NCBI RefSeq assembly: GCF_018613805.1
Contig: NZ_JAGGPL010000004.1
Location: forward strand, 98,995 to 162,994
Reading direction: 5' to 3'
Source: Arthrobacter sp. ISL-48
Lineage (GTDB): Bacteria > Actinomycetota > Actinomycetes > Actinomycetales > Micrococcaceae
Length of the DNA: 64,000 bases
Shown here one piece after another: positions 18,467 to 26,889 of the stretch; within the stretch, counting starts at the first letter, position 1; each line of letters starts with the position of its first letter. A program made the translations under genes and the position numbers. The notes beneath the pieces were generated by a model that made no database searches, was not told where the DNA came from, and was given only the letters and a program-made list of their open reading frames with translations.

Positions 18467-19338
18467 TCGTCCTTCTGGTCGCGGCGCTGACGCTGGCCGT
18501 GTTTCTGGTCCTGAGGCCGCCCGGCGGAACCGCACGGCGCTTCCGCCGGGCCACGGGTGGCAGAGGAGCGGGCGGGCTGGGATCGAACAGGAGGGCTGGC
18601 GGCCGCGGACGTCCCGCTGCCCGCGGTGCTTTCCGTCCGGAGGCCGGTCCGGTCCCTGCAGGCAAAGGCGCCGCCAGTATTTCCATGACTCTTGTGGTGC
18701 AGCAACTCGCCGCTTTGCTGAAAGGGGGCCGTACTCAGGCGAGGCTATGGGAAGAGTTGTGGCTGGTCTACGCCTCCGGCCTTGAGACCGCGTCGAATCG
18801 GCCGGCGACGATACCGGCCGGGACTTCGGGGACTTCGCCTTCGTCGCCGGGACGGCCCCGCCCGGGGCTAAGCGCGGGGTCGGTGGCCATGCTTGGAGCC
18901 GCCCAGTCCGCCGCTTTCCGGGGCTCGCCGGTTTCCGACTCCATCAGGATCTCCGCCCCGGCCGCCTTTCCACGCCTCAATACGACAGAGCCGCGGATCT
19001 GGTTTGAACTTGCCGCGTGCTTTGACATTGCCGAGGCCAGCGGCTGTCCACTGGCCGACGTCCTGACCCGGTTCGCCGCCCAACTCGAAGTGGAGGACGA
19101 CGCTGAGGCCGCGCGGCAGACAGCCCTTGCCGGCCCGAAAGCAACAGTCAGCCTGCTGACGTGGCTTCCGCTTATGGGTCTCGGCCTGGGAATCGCCCTG
19201 GGGGCCGATCCGCTGGCCGTTCTCTTAGGAACGCCCCTCGGTTTGGCCGCATTGGCTGCAGGTGCCTCTCTCACCGTGGCGGGAAGGGTCTGGTCTGCCC
19301 GTTTGGTCAGTGCTGCCGCCGGAGCAGGCGTGCCATGA
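18463..19338 (+). CDS. TadB-like inner-membrane platform protein
   Basis: Type II secretion F-domain protein. The ATG at 18463 overlaps the tadA stop (ATGA) and gives 291 residues. A first hydrophobic segment (MIVLLVAALTLAVFLVL) is followed by a basic, low-complexity stretch, then the F domain (QQLAALLKGGRTQARLWEEL, FDIAEASGCPLADVLTRFAAQLE) and two C-terminal helices (about 220-285). It pairs with the TadC-like protein as the membrane platform for the TadA ATPase. Confidence 0.85.
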   Translation: MIVLLVAALTLAVFLVLRPPGGTARRFRRATGGRGAGGLGSNRRAGGRGRPAARGAFRPEAGPVPAGKGAASISMTLVVQQLAALLKGGRTQARLWEELWLVYASGLETASNRPATIPAGTSGTSPSSPGRPRPGLSAGSVAMLGAAQSAAFRGSPVSDSIRISAPAAFPRLNTTEPRIWFELAACFDIAEASGCPLADVLTRFAAQLEVEDDAEAARQTALAGPKATVSLLTWLPLMGLGLGIALGADPLAVLLGTPLGLAALAAGASLTVAGRVWSARLVSAAAGAGVP

Positions 19339-19991
19339 CGGACGCCTTCCTGCCCGGACTGGTTCTCATGGTTGCCCTAATCGCCGCGTCTTGCCTGGTC
19401 CATGCGGACCACGGCCGGGTACGGAAACGGCTGCGCCACCTACAGATGGGGCAGGAGTCCGGCCGATTCGGGGACCGTCTGAACAAAGCAGGCAGCCTGG
19501 ACCACGCGGACAGCAGGGACACACGGCCAAAAGCGGTCCAGGGCGGGAGCCTGCACGGTCTGCGCGACACCGCCATGATGCTGGAACTCGTGGCCGCGAT
19601 GCTCGACGCCGGGTCCGGCATCGGGCGCTCCCTGGAGCTCCTGGCAGCCTCAGCATCAAGTGACTATGCCAGATCCCTTCGTCCTGTCGTGTCGGCGCTG
19701 GCCATCGGGGCCGACTGGGAGACGGCCTGGCGGAGCTCTGAAGTACGCCTGCCGGAGATCCTGGAATTGAGGGACGCGCTGGGTTTCGCTGCAATGACCG
19801 GTGCCCCATCCTCTGCCATCCTTTACGCTCAGGCTGCCAGGCTGCGCCGCGAGAGGTTCCGGGCAGCAGAGAAACGCGCAGCCTCACTGGGTGTAAAGCT
19901 GGTCATTCCCCTCGGGCTTTGTTCGCTTCCTGCCTTCATCTGCCTGGGCGTGGTTCCGGTCCTTCTTGCGCTGGTTCCCTCCGGATCCTGA
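19335..19991 (+). CDS. TadC-like inner-membrane platform protein
   Basis: The ATG at 19335 overlaps the tadB-like stop (ATGA), giving 218 residues. An N-terminal transmembrane helix precedes the F domain (LELVAAMLDAGSGIGRSLELLA, then LGFAAMTGAPSSAILYAQAARLRRE). The C-terminal hydrophobic hairpin is GVKLVIPLGLCSLPAFICLGVVP, broken here as two helices around residues 185-215. It is the second platform subunit. The operon then has a 296-base gap before the pilin-like gene. Confidence 0.85.
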   Translation: MTDAFLPGLVLMVALIAASCLVHADHGRVRKRLRHLQMGQESGRFGDRLNKAGSLDHADSRDTRPKAVQGGSLHGLRDTAMMLELVAAMLDAGSGIGRSLELLAASASSDYARSLRPVVSALAIGADWETAWRSSEVRLPEILELRDALGFAAMTGAPSSAILYAQAARLRRERFRAAEKRAASLGVKLVIPLGLCSLPAFICLGVVPVLLALVPSGS

Positions 19992-20287
19992 ACACGTCCC
20001 GCCTGGAGGTTCCCTCCCGGCGGGCGCCGTGCAGCCATCCATGGTAAATCCGGGCTCCGGGGCCAGCTGTATGAGGGGCCGGCCTCCCGGGCCAGCCGTA
20101 CGAAAGCCCCGGGGCCACTGTCGTGCCTTCCTGGCCCGGAGCCGCCCAGCTGCCCAACCAGTCCTCCACAGCCTGTTTCAGCACACTCTTTTCCACTTGG
20201 GACACCTGGGCCCTTACCGCCTCCGGCGACGCCGGGAAGAGTCGAAGTAGCCGGCAACTGGGCCGGACGACAGGAAGGAACACCATC
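19992..20287. other. 296-base spacer within the Tad cluster
   Basis: It separates the platform genes from the pilin-like gene; I see no convincing gene or clear terminator. A separate promoter for the abundant pilin-like protein is plausible here. The only local signal is a GGAAGGA ribosome site just before 20288. Confidence 0.35.
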
Positions 20288-20614
20288 ATGACAACCAACC
20301 AAAAAGGCGTGGGAGCGGCCCGGGACTCCCGGGCAGTCAGCGTGGCGGAGGGCGAGGAGCCTTTCACTCCACTGAAGGCGGAGGGCAGCGCAGACCGCGG
20401 CAACGTGGTTGAGCTCTACCCGGGTGCCAGCCGCCCGCGGCGCCGCGGCCGTACCCGCTTCATGGGTACGGAGGTCGGAATGGCCACCGCTGAATACGCC
20501 ATAGCCACGCTGGCGGCAGTGGGTTTTGCCGGACTGCTGGTTTTCATTCTGCGCAGCGACGAAGTCCGCGGTTTCCTGCTGAACCTCATCCGCACGGCGC
20601 TGGCCTTGCCATGA
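20288..20614 (+). CDS. DUF4244 Flp-pilin-like protein
   Basis: A 108-residue protein, probably the structural subunit of the Tad system. A hydrophilic N-terminal part ends in basic residues (SRPRRRGRTRF), then MGTEVGMATAEYAIATLAAVGFAGLLVFILR forms one hydrophobic helix with the pilin-like Glu five residues after the Gly. Flp pilins usually have a much shorter leader, so about 65 residues would be removed if it is processed. AGGAAGGA precedes the ATG at 20288. The TadE-like gene overlaps its stop. Confidence 0.82.
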   Translation: MTTNQKGVGAARDSRAVSVAEGEEPFTPLKAEGSADRGNVVELYPGASRPRRRGRTRFMGTEVGMATAEYAIATLAAVGFAGLLVFILRSDEVRGFLLNLIRTALALP

Positions 20615-21105
20615 CCACGGCACCGACCGTCTCCACCTCCCGTTCCCGCGGTAACTGCAGGGGCGGGCCGGATACGGCAGCAGGAATTGCGGGCCGTTGC
20701 AGGGATCGTGGGCCGGGGCATGAGCGCGGTGCCGTGACGGCTGAGTTCGCTGTGGCGCTGCCGGCAGTCCTGCTGCTACTGGCGCTACTGCTGGCAGGCG
20801 CGGCTACTGGAATTACGCAGCTTCGTCTGGAAGAGGCAGCACGTGCCGGTGCCAGAGCCTTGGCGCGCGGTGAAGACCCAGGCGCTGTCGAGGGGATCGT
20901 CAGGAGGCTGGCCGGAGCTTCCGCCACCGGGGCTGTGGCCGCTGACGGCGAGTGGTTTGACGTCACCGTGACTGATCGCACCGGCGGCCCGCTCGGGTCA
21001 GCCATCCCCTGGACCTTGACCGCCCGGGCTTCGACTCGCAGCGAGAGTGCCGTTGCCCTGCAGCTGCCAGGGCAGTCCGCTTCATTGCCGGAGGCCGCGG
21101 GATGA
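20611..21105 (+). CDS. TadE-like pseudopilin
   Basis: A 164-residue protein with the TadE signature ERGAVTAEFAVALPAVLLLL at about residues 39-58: a Glu-containing hydrophobic N-helix after a basic leader. The extracytoplasmic part (EEAARAGARALARGEDPGAV, FDVTVTDRTGGPLG) fits minor pseudopilins. The ATG overlaps the previous stop (ATGA), and the next gene overlaps its own stop. Confidence 0.86.
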   Translation: MTTAPTVSTSRSRGNCRGGPDTAAGIAGRCRDRGPGHERGAVTAEFAVALPAVLLLLALLLAGAATGITQLRLEEAARAGARALARGEDPGAVEGIVRRLAGASATGAVAADGEWFDVTVTDRTGGPLGSAIPWTLTARASTRSESAVALQLPGQSASLPEAAG

Positions 21106-21461
21106 GCGGTCAGATACGGGACCACCCGGAGCGGGGCTCGGGTACCGTCCTGGCGGCAGGTCTGGCCTTGTTGGTGATCACGGCGATAATGCTGATGCTT
21201 CTGTTGGCGCAGTCAGCGGTGATGGCCAGCAGGGCGGCGGCCGCAGCGGATCTGGCAGCCCTTGCCGGCGCGGATGCACTGCGCGGACTTACCGCCGGGG
21301 AGCCGTGCCTGGTGGCCGCGGATGTGGCGGGGCGCCACGCTGCCACCCTCGTGAGCTGTACACCGGGGGCCGGCCAGACCATCGAAGTCCGGACGGAACT
21401 CCTGGCCCGGACCGTGCTCGGTGCAGGCACCGGCCAGGCGCGTGCGGGACCTCCGCCCTAG
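21102..21461 (+). CDS. TadE-like protein of the helicase/secretion neighbourhood (Rv3654c type)
   Basis: A 119-residue protein. After RGSGTVLAAG comes one long hydrophobic helix (about residues 16-45), then MASRAAAAADLAALAGADAL, typical of TadG/TadE-like secreted proteins. It has no Glu in the pilin position. It overlaps the upstream gene by 4 bases and its stop overlaps the convergent helicase stop by 4 bases (CTAG). The arrangement matches the small TadE-like protein conserved next to this helicase in mycobacteria and relatives. Confidence 0.82.
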   Translation: MSGQIRDHPERGSGTVLAAGLALLVITAIMLMLLLAQSAVMASRAAAAADLAALAGADALRGLTAGEPCLVAADVAGRHAATLVSCTPGAGQTIEVRTELLARTVLGAGTGQARAGPPP

Positions 21462-23830
21462 CGGAGTTCGACCTCGCTTGGAGTCACCTCGATAGCATCC
21501 TTGAGCAGGACGTCGATCAGGGTAACCGCTGCGGCCTTGTCCAGCGGATTGTTCTTGTTACCGCATTTAGGGGACTGGACGCAGGACGGACAGCCGGATT
21601 CACATTCGCAGGCTTTGATGGCGTCCCGTGTGGCGGAGAGCCACACCTTGGCCTTGTCGAAGCCGCGTTCGGCGAAGCCCGCGCCGCCGGGGTGACCGTC
21701 ATACACAAAAATGGTGGGCACCCCGGTGTCGGCGTGGATGGCCGTGGACACCCCTCCGATATCCCAGCGATCACTGGACGCCACCAGCGGCAATAGGCCG
21801 ATAGCCGCATGCTCAGCGGCGTGCAAGGCCCCGGGGAACTGAGCCTCGATGAGCCCGGCACCCGTCAAGGAGCGGTTTTCCACCACAAACCAGACGGCTT
21901 TCGTAAACAAGTCCCGGGCTCCCAGCTCCAGCGGCTCCTCACCCAGGATCTCGTTCGAGATCAAGGCCTTGCGCTGGAAGGACACCACCTGGGTTGTCAC
22001 TTTTACGTCGCCGAAATGGACTGCAACATCGCCCCACTGGACCGTCCGCTGAGTCTCAAGCACCTCGATCTGCGTCACGTCCCGGGCTGTGGTGTAGTAG
22101 TCCGGGTTAGCCCGCCGCACCACCACGCAGTGGTCATCTTCGTTCAGGTCCTCAACGACGTAGCTGTCGCCCTGGTGGACGTAGACGGCTCCTGTGTGAG
22201 CCTGGTAATGGGTCTGGGGTGAGTCCATGGTGCCCAGCAGGGAGCCGGTGTCTGCATCCACGATGCTCACCGGGCCACCGCCGTCTGCCCTCAAATTAAC
22301 CATGGCGGCAGCGCTCTGGGAGTGCGTCCAGAACCAGCCTGCGGGACGCCGGCGAAGGTACCCCTGGGCCACGAGCTGTCCCAGCAGTTTCCCGGCAGTA
22401 CTGCCGAATAGTTCGAGTTCGGCCACGCCCAGGGGAAGCTCGTCCGCCGCCGCGCAGAGATGGGGTCCAAGCACATATGGATTCGAAGGATCGAACACCG
22501 TCGCCTCAACCGACACGTCGAAAATTGCCTCGGGATGGTTCACGAGGTAGGTGTCCAAGGGATCGTCACTGGCCACAAACGCGGCGATGGCGTCCTGGCC
22601 CGCCCGCCCCGCCCGGCCTATCTGCTGGAACAGGGACGCCCTGGTACCCGGCCAGCCTGCCACCAGCACGGCATCCAGCCCGGAGATGTCGATCCCCAGC
22701 TCCAAGGCGGAGGTGCTGGAGACCCCCAACAGCTCGCCGGAACGCAGGGACCGTTCCAGGGCGCGCCGCTCTTCCGGCAGGTAGCCGGACCGGTAGGCGG
22801 CCACCCGCTGCGGCAGGCTGGGATCCACCTCGTCCAGGAGGCGTTTGGTGATCGCCGAGATCGTCTCTGCTCCGCGGCGCGACTTGATGAAAGCGATGGT
22901 CCGGATCCGGGAGGAGACCAGGTTCGCGAGCAGGTCAGCTGTTTCAGCGACGGCGGTCCGCCGCTCCTTGGCACCGTTTTCGCCCTTGAGCTCGGTCAGG
23001 GCGGGCTCCCAGAAGGCCACCGTGGTTGAGCCGTGCGGGGAGCAGTCCTCCGAGACTGCCCGTACCGGCGCTCCGATCAGCCGTCCGAAGGACTTGGCCG
23101 GCTCCGAGGCTGTCGCTGATGCTGCAATGAATATCGGCTCCGGGTAGGACGTTCCCGCACCGTAGTACGCACAGATCCGGCGCAGCCGGCGCATGAGGTT
23201 GGCCACATGCGAGCCGAACACTCCGCGGTAGCTGTGGGCCTCATCCACGATCACATACCGGAGTCTGCGGAAAAATCCCGCCCACCAGGCGTGGTTCGGG
23301 AGGATGCCGAAGTGGAGCATATCCGGGTTTGCAAGGATGAAGTTGGCGTGGTCCCGGATCCAGCGGCGGGACGCGGGGTCGGTGTCGCCGTCGTAGGTCT
23401 CGGCCCGGACGGTTGGCAGCTTCAGGGAGCGGATCGCTTCGAGCTGGTCCGCGGCGAGAGCCTTGGTGGGGGAGAGGTACAGGGCTACGGCGCCGTCGTC
23501 GTGGATCTTTCCGGGTTCGGACAGCACCCGGAGCTCCGAGCGGTGGATGGCATCCAGTGCGGGCAACTGGTAAGCGAGGGACTTTCCTGAGGCGGTACCG
23601 GTCGCGATGACCACGTGGTTACCGTCATGGGCAAGATCGGCCGCCTGAATCTGGTGGCGGTAGGGCTCGTGGATGCCGACGGCGCTGTAAGCGGCGACCA
23701 AATCAGGATGCACCCAGGCCGGCCACGCTTCATGGAGAGCGGGACGGGCAGGAATGGTGCGGACATGACGGAGCTGTTCCGGATCCGGGCCGCGGCCCAG
23801 CAAAGGAATCAGGGAGTCATGGGGGTTCAC
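21458..23830 (-). CDS. DEAH-box helicase with DUF1998-type zinc region (Hrq1/MrfA-like)
   Basis: Superfamily 2 helicase, 790 residues. Motif I is ATGTASGKS, motif II VDEAH, motif III SATASEP, and motif VI QQIGRAGRAGQ. The C-terminal domain carries the cysteine cluster CECESGCPSC-VQSPKCGN, as in MrfA/Hrq1 proteins that act in DNA crosslink repair. The GTG at 23830 is the likely start; no strong ribosome site is seen. This is the helicase whose conserved neighbourhood gives the adjacent Tad families their names, though no functional link is known. Confidence 0.92.
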   Translation of the reverse strand: MNPHDSLIPLLGRGPDPEQLRHVRTIPARPALHEAWPAWVHPDLVAAYSAVGIHEPYRHQIQAADLAHDGNHVVIATGTASGKSLAYQLPALDAIHRSELRVLSEPGKIHDDGAVALYLSPTKALAADQLEAIRSLKLPTVRAETYDGDTDPASRRWIRDHANFILANPDMLHFGILPNHAWWAGFFRRLRYVIVDEAHSYRGVFGSHVANLMRRLRRICAYYGAGTSYPEPIFIAASATASEPAKSFGRLIGAPVRAVSEDCSPHGSTTVAFWEPALTELKGENGAKERRTAVAETADLLANLVSSRIRTIAFIKSRRGAETISAITKRLLDEVDPSLPQRVAAYRSGYLPEERRALERSLRSGELLGVSSTSALELGIDISGLDAVLVAGWPGTRASLFQQIGRAGRAGQDAIAAFVASDDPLDTYLVNHPEAIFDVSVEATVFDPSNPYVLGPHLCAAADELPLGVAELELFGSTAGKLLGQLVAQGYLRRRPAGWFWTHSQSAAAMVNLRADGGGPVSIVDADTGSLLGTMDSPQTHYQAHTGAVYVHQGDSYVVEDLNEDDHCVVVRRANPDYYTTARDVTQIEVLETQRTVQWGDVAVHFGDVKVTTQVVSFQRKALISNEILGEEPLELGARDLFTKAVWFVVENRSLTGAGLIEAQFPGALHAAEHAAIGLLPLVASSDRWDIGGVSTAIHADTGVPTIFVYDGHPGGAGFAERGFDKAKVWLSATRDAIKACECESGCPSCVQSPKCGNKNNPLDKAAAVTLIDVLLKDAIEVTPSEVELR

Positions 23831-23926
23831 CCCAACATTCTTTCACCCGAAAAATAATCGGCCCGAAAACTAAGGAGTCCGGATCACGAGGTCCGGGTGT
23901 ATCCAGCCCCGGTCATTCCATCCGTG

Positions 23927-24619
23927 TCATGCAACAGAAAGATCAGAACCCTCTTCGGACGCGGACAGCATCAGCACGCGGCAGACAGCTGACCAGCCCA
24001 GGTGGGAATACAGCTTCTGCCCGTCCAGGGACGCCAGCAGCAGGCCGTTCTCCACATCGTGCGCGAAAGCCTGGGCGGCCAGCGCCTTCATGATGAAGCT
24101 GCCCAGGCCCCGGCGCTGGAAAGCCGGCTCGGTGACGATTTTGTCGAAGATGGCCGTCTTCCCCAACACAAAGACCCTGCCGCTGGCCGCAACAGTCTCA
24201 CCTGAGCGGACCACGGCGTGATGCACGCCGTCCAGCTCGGACGTGGTGAGGGAGAGGTCGTCGTCGGAGAGCCACGGATCTTCCGCATCCTGGGTTTCCA
24301 TATCCACGATCATCATCGACTGCGAGGCCGAGGTGACGTTCAGCCTGTGCGTCTCGGCCAGCTGCGTGTAACGGGCGGCGTCGTTGCTTAGGATGGTCAG
24401 AACCCGGGCCGGAGCTTCGGCGGCCTTTGCTGCCAATGCGGCGAACTCGTCGTCGGAAGGGTCGTGGGCGAAATACTCCCATTCCCCGGTGGTATCAGCC
24501 CGCAGGGCAGCGGGAAAGCGGCCCTCCGTGGCAGTCTGGTAGCCGCGGCAACCGGCCCAGCCGGCCACCCAGACTTCAAGAAGGCGGGTAATGTCTCCAA
24601 CCATGGCGTCCGGACTCAT
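23927..24619 (-). CDS. GNAT-family N-acetyltransferase
   Basis: A 230-residue protein whose second half has the acetyl-CoA binding motif (KIVTEPAFQRRGLGSFIMKALAAQA split as EPAFQRRGLGSFIMKAL) and a typical C-terminal YSHLGWSAVCRVLMLS. The N-terminal half (about 1-110) may be a degenerate second GNAT domain. The substrate is unknown. It is monocistronic. Confidence 0.85.
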   Translation of the reverse strand: MSPDAMVGDITRLLEVWVAGWAGCRGYQTATEGRFPAALRADTTGEWEYFAHDPSDDEFAALAAKAAEAPARVLTILSNDAARYTQLAETHRLNVTSASQSMMIVDMETQDAEDPWLSDDDLSLTTSELDGVHHAVVRSGETVAASGRVFVLGKTAIFDKIVTEPAFQRRGLGSFIMKALAAQAFAHDVENGLLLASLDGQKLYSHLGWSAVCRVLMLSASEEGSDLSVA

Positions 24620-24721
24620 GTGATGAGACTATTCCAGCCCTGCCACAAGCAACAGAGTTTCACTGCGTGGATGTGACCCCTTATGCAATTGTGATGCGGG
24701 CAAGCCAGTACCCTTAAATAC

Positions 24722-25615
24722 GTGGCTTTGAACCGAATTGTGCTCTTTTACGGCTTTACCCCCATCGCGGATCCGGACGCGGTCCGGCTCTGGCAGCGCG
24801 CCCTCTGCGAGAAGCTCGGGCTCACGGGACGCATCCTTATTTCAAAAGACGGCATCAATGCCACAGTCGGCGGCGAGATCGGCGCCGTCAAGCAATACGT
24901 GAAAACCACCCGCGAGTACAGGGGCTTTCACGGCATCGACGTGAAATGGTCCGACGGCGGCGCGGGGGACTTCCCCCGGCTCAGCGTTAAGGTCCGGGAC
25001 GAGATTGTCTCCTTCGGCGCCCCAGGTGAACTCAAGGTCGATGCGACCGGCGTGGTGGGCGGCGGCACGCACCTCACGCCCGAAGAGTTGCATGAGCTGG
25101 TGGACGCCAGGAAGCAGGCCGGGGAGGACGTAGTGTTCTTCGACGGCCGCAACGCCTTCGAGGCGCAGATCGGCCGGTTTAAGGACGCGGTGGTCCCCGA
25201 TGTGGCTACCACGCATGATTTCATCGAGGAGCTCGACTCGGGTAAATACGATGCGCTCAAGGACAAACCGGTGGTCACCTACTGCACCGGCGGCATCCGC
25301 TGCGAAGTACTCTCCAGCCTGATGGTGAACCGCGGCTTCAAGGAGGTCTATCAGCTGGACGGCGGTATTGTCCGCTACGGGGAAACATTTAAGGACCAGG
25401 GCCTGTGGGAGGGCTCGCTGTACGTCTTCGACAAGCGCATGCACCTGGAGTTCAGCGAGGATGCCAAGACCATCGGCGAATGCGTGCGTTGTGCCGCGCC
25501 GACCAGCAAATTCGAGAACTGCTCCAACCTCAGCTGTCGCACCCTTACGCTCTACTGCGCCGAATGCGCTTCGAGTCCGGAGACCTTGCGCTGCCCAGAA
25601 GGCTGCGCTGCCTGA
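24722..25615 (+). CDS. trhO: Rhodanese-domain tRNA uridine hydroxylase (TrhO/YceA, UPF0176)
   Basis: A 297-residue enzyme of the TrhO family, which forms 5-hydroxyuridine at the wobble position of certain tRNAs. The N-terminal acylphosphatase-like domain shows [18 protein letters not shown]. The central rhodanese domain has the catalytic loop [14 protein letters not shown] with its active-site cysteine. The C-terminus has a cysteine-rich cluster ([20 protein letters not shown]). The GTG at 24722 is the start. A 15-base tandem repeat straddles the stop codon. Confidence 0.93.
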   Translation: MALNRIVLFYGFTPIADPDAVRLWQRALCEKLGLTGRILISKDGINATVGGEIGAVKQYVKTTREYRGFHGIDVKWSDGGAGDFPRLSVKVRDEIVSFGAPGELKVDATGVVGGGTHLTPEELHELVDARKQAGEDVVFFDGRNAFEAQIGRFKDAVVPDVATTHDFIEELDSGKYDALKDKPVVTYCTGGIRCEVLSSLMVNRGFKEVYQLDGGIVRYGETFKDQGLWEGSLYVFDKRMHLEFSEDAKTIGECVRCAAPTSKFENCSNLSCRTLTLYCAECASSPETLRCPEGCAA

Positions 25616-25647
25616 ACCTGTGCTGCCTGAACCTGCGCTGCCTGAAG
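25603..25647 (+). repeat. Three 15-base tandem repeats over the trhO stop
   Basis: CTG(C/T)GCTGCCTGAA(C/G) occurs at 25603-25617, 25618-25632 and 25633-25647 without gaps. The first copy holds the trhO stop codon (25613-25615). It looks like replication slippage, with possible effects on the 3' end only. Confidence 0.8.
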
Positions 25648-25668
25648 AGGCACACCCCGGGAGCACCC

Positions 25669-26196
25669 TCAGAACCGTGTCAGCCTGATTGCGTAGTTGG
25701 CCGCGTACCGGGCCTCCACCCGGAAAGTCAGCGCCGATTCCCGCGAAAGGTAAACCACGTTCTCCCGGCTTAATCCGCAGCGCAATCCCAGATCCACCAA
25801 GGTGTATTCGTCGGTCCGGACGGTGAAGGTGACCCGCCGGTGGCTCTTGCAGACCAACGCCAACGCGTACGTTCCGACCGGCAGGTCCTGGGCTTCCTCC
25901 GTCCGGACCTCCCCCGGGGTCAGCAGGCCTGCTGCGACGTGGATGACCTCCCGTTCCGTCTCGGGCAACGCTTCCTTCAGCCAGTCGCCGAGTTCAGCCT
26001 CGGTGACAGGCTCGTCCTCCAGGGCGTCATTGAGGAACGCAGGATCCGGAACGGCCGGCGCCGCCGTGCTGCGGTCAAGACGGCTCGGGCCCTCGTCGTA
26101 GCTGTATTCACACCCCGTCAGCGATGCTCCGGCCACCAGGGCGCCAGCGGCCCAAAGCGCGACGGCGGCCCTGGCACGGGGGCGCGTCCGGGCCAT
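25669..26196 (-). CDS. Putative lipoprotein, paralogue of the 26429-26866 product
   Basis: Function unknown. From the ATG at 26196 the product has 175 residues with an Arg-rich signal peptide and a lipobox ending SLTGC. The mature part has an acidic linker, then VGTYALALVCKSHRRVTF and VDLGLRCGLSRENV, with two cysteines that could pair. The last 80 residues resemble those of the lipoprotein encoded at 26429. No strong ribosome site is present; an ATG at 26265 is possible. Confidence 0.7.
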   Translation of the reverse strand: MARTRPRARAAVALWAAGALVAGASLTGCEYSYDEGPSRLDRSTAAPAVPDPAFLNDALEDEPVTEAELGDWLKEALPETEREVIHVAAGLLTPGEVRTEEAQDLPVGTYALALVCKSHRRVTFTVRTDEYTLVDLGLRCGLSRENVVYLSRESALTFRVEARYAANYAIRLTRF

Positions 26197-26428
26197 TCGC
26201 GGCGGGCAGGAGCCCGGGAGGGGAATCCCATTGCGGCGCGATGGCGCCCCTCGGGCGGCGGGCATACTCCGACTGTAGGCCGGGCGCTGATGGTAAGCCA
26301 GAGGTGTGCCTACCCTCGACAGGACTAGGGGGTACCAGGCGTATTGCCGGTACCCGCCGAGACCGGGCCCGACCGCAAATCTACGAGCAATTCCCTCGGG
26401 ACACCGCAGGCAACACTGAGCCTAAGCG

Positions 26429-26866
26429 CTACCCGGACTCGACGAGCTGGTAGGCAAACAGTACGGGCGCATCCACGCTGGATGCACTGATTTCCAGCGG
26501 TCCGGATTCCGCAAGAGTGACCTTCACACTCTCCCGGGTGCCGTAGCAGGCCGCCCCGAGATCCACTACCTCACGTCCGCCCGAGGTCACAGCCAGGAAT
26601 GCCTTGCCGCCGCCTTCGCACGCCAGCGTCAGGGTATAGGTGCCAGCGGGCACATCCCGGTTGCGGACCACCGGCTGCGCGTTGAGGATCTTGCCGGAGT
26701 CCTCCGCCACGGTTCCCCCAGCGGACGGCAGCGCAGTGGCCTGCCAGGCCGGAACATCCGCATTCTCTACCGAAAGCTGCTGGGCGCAACCGGAAACAGC
26801 CACCAGGAGGCCGGCAGCAGCAACCGCTGAGAGGGCGCGCGGAAGGGAAGGAGGAACCAGAACCAT
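26429..26866 (-). CDS. Putative lipoprotein, paralogue of the 25669-26196 product
   Basis: A 145-residue product with a signal peptide (RALSAVAAAGLLVAVSGC) and lipobox cysteine at about residue 27. The mature part shares PAGTYTLTLACEGGGKAFLA, VDLGAACYGTRESVKV and a C-terminal beta pattern with the next lipoprotein downstream. The two conserved cysteines suggest a disulphide and an outside location. It starts 23 bases after the PheS-like gene on the same strand, so the two may be co-transcribed. Function unknown. Confidence 0.78.
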   Translation of the reverse strand: MVLVPPSLPRALSAVAAAGLLVAVSGCAQQLSVENADVPAWQATALPSAGGTVAEDSGKILNAQPVVRNRDVPAGTYTLTLACEGGGKAFLAVTSGGREVVDLGAACYGTRESVKVTLAESGPLEISASSVDAPVLFAYQLVESG

Positions 26867-26889
26867 GCCTCCAACTTACCCGGCAATCG

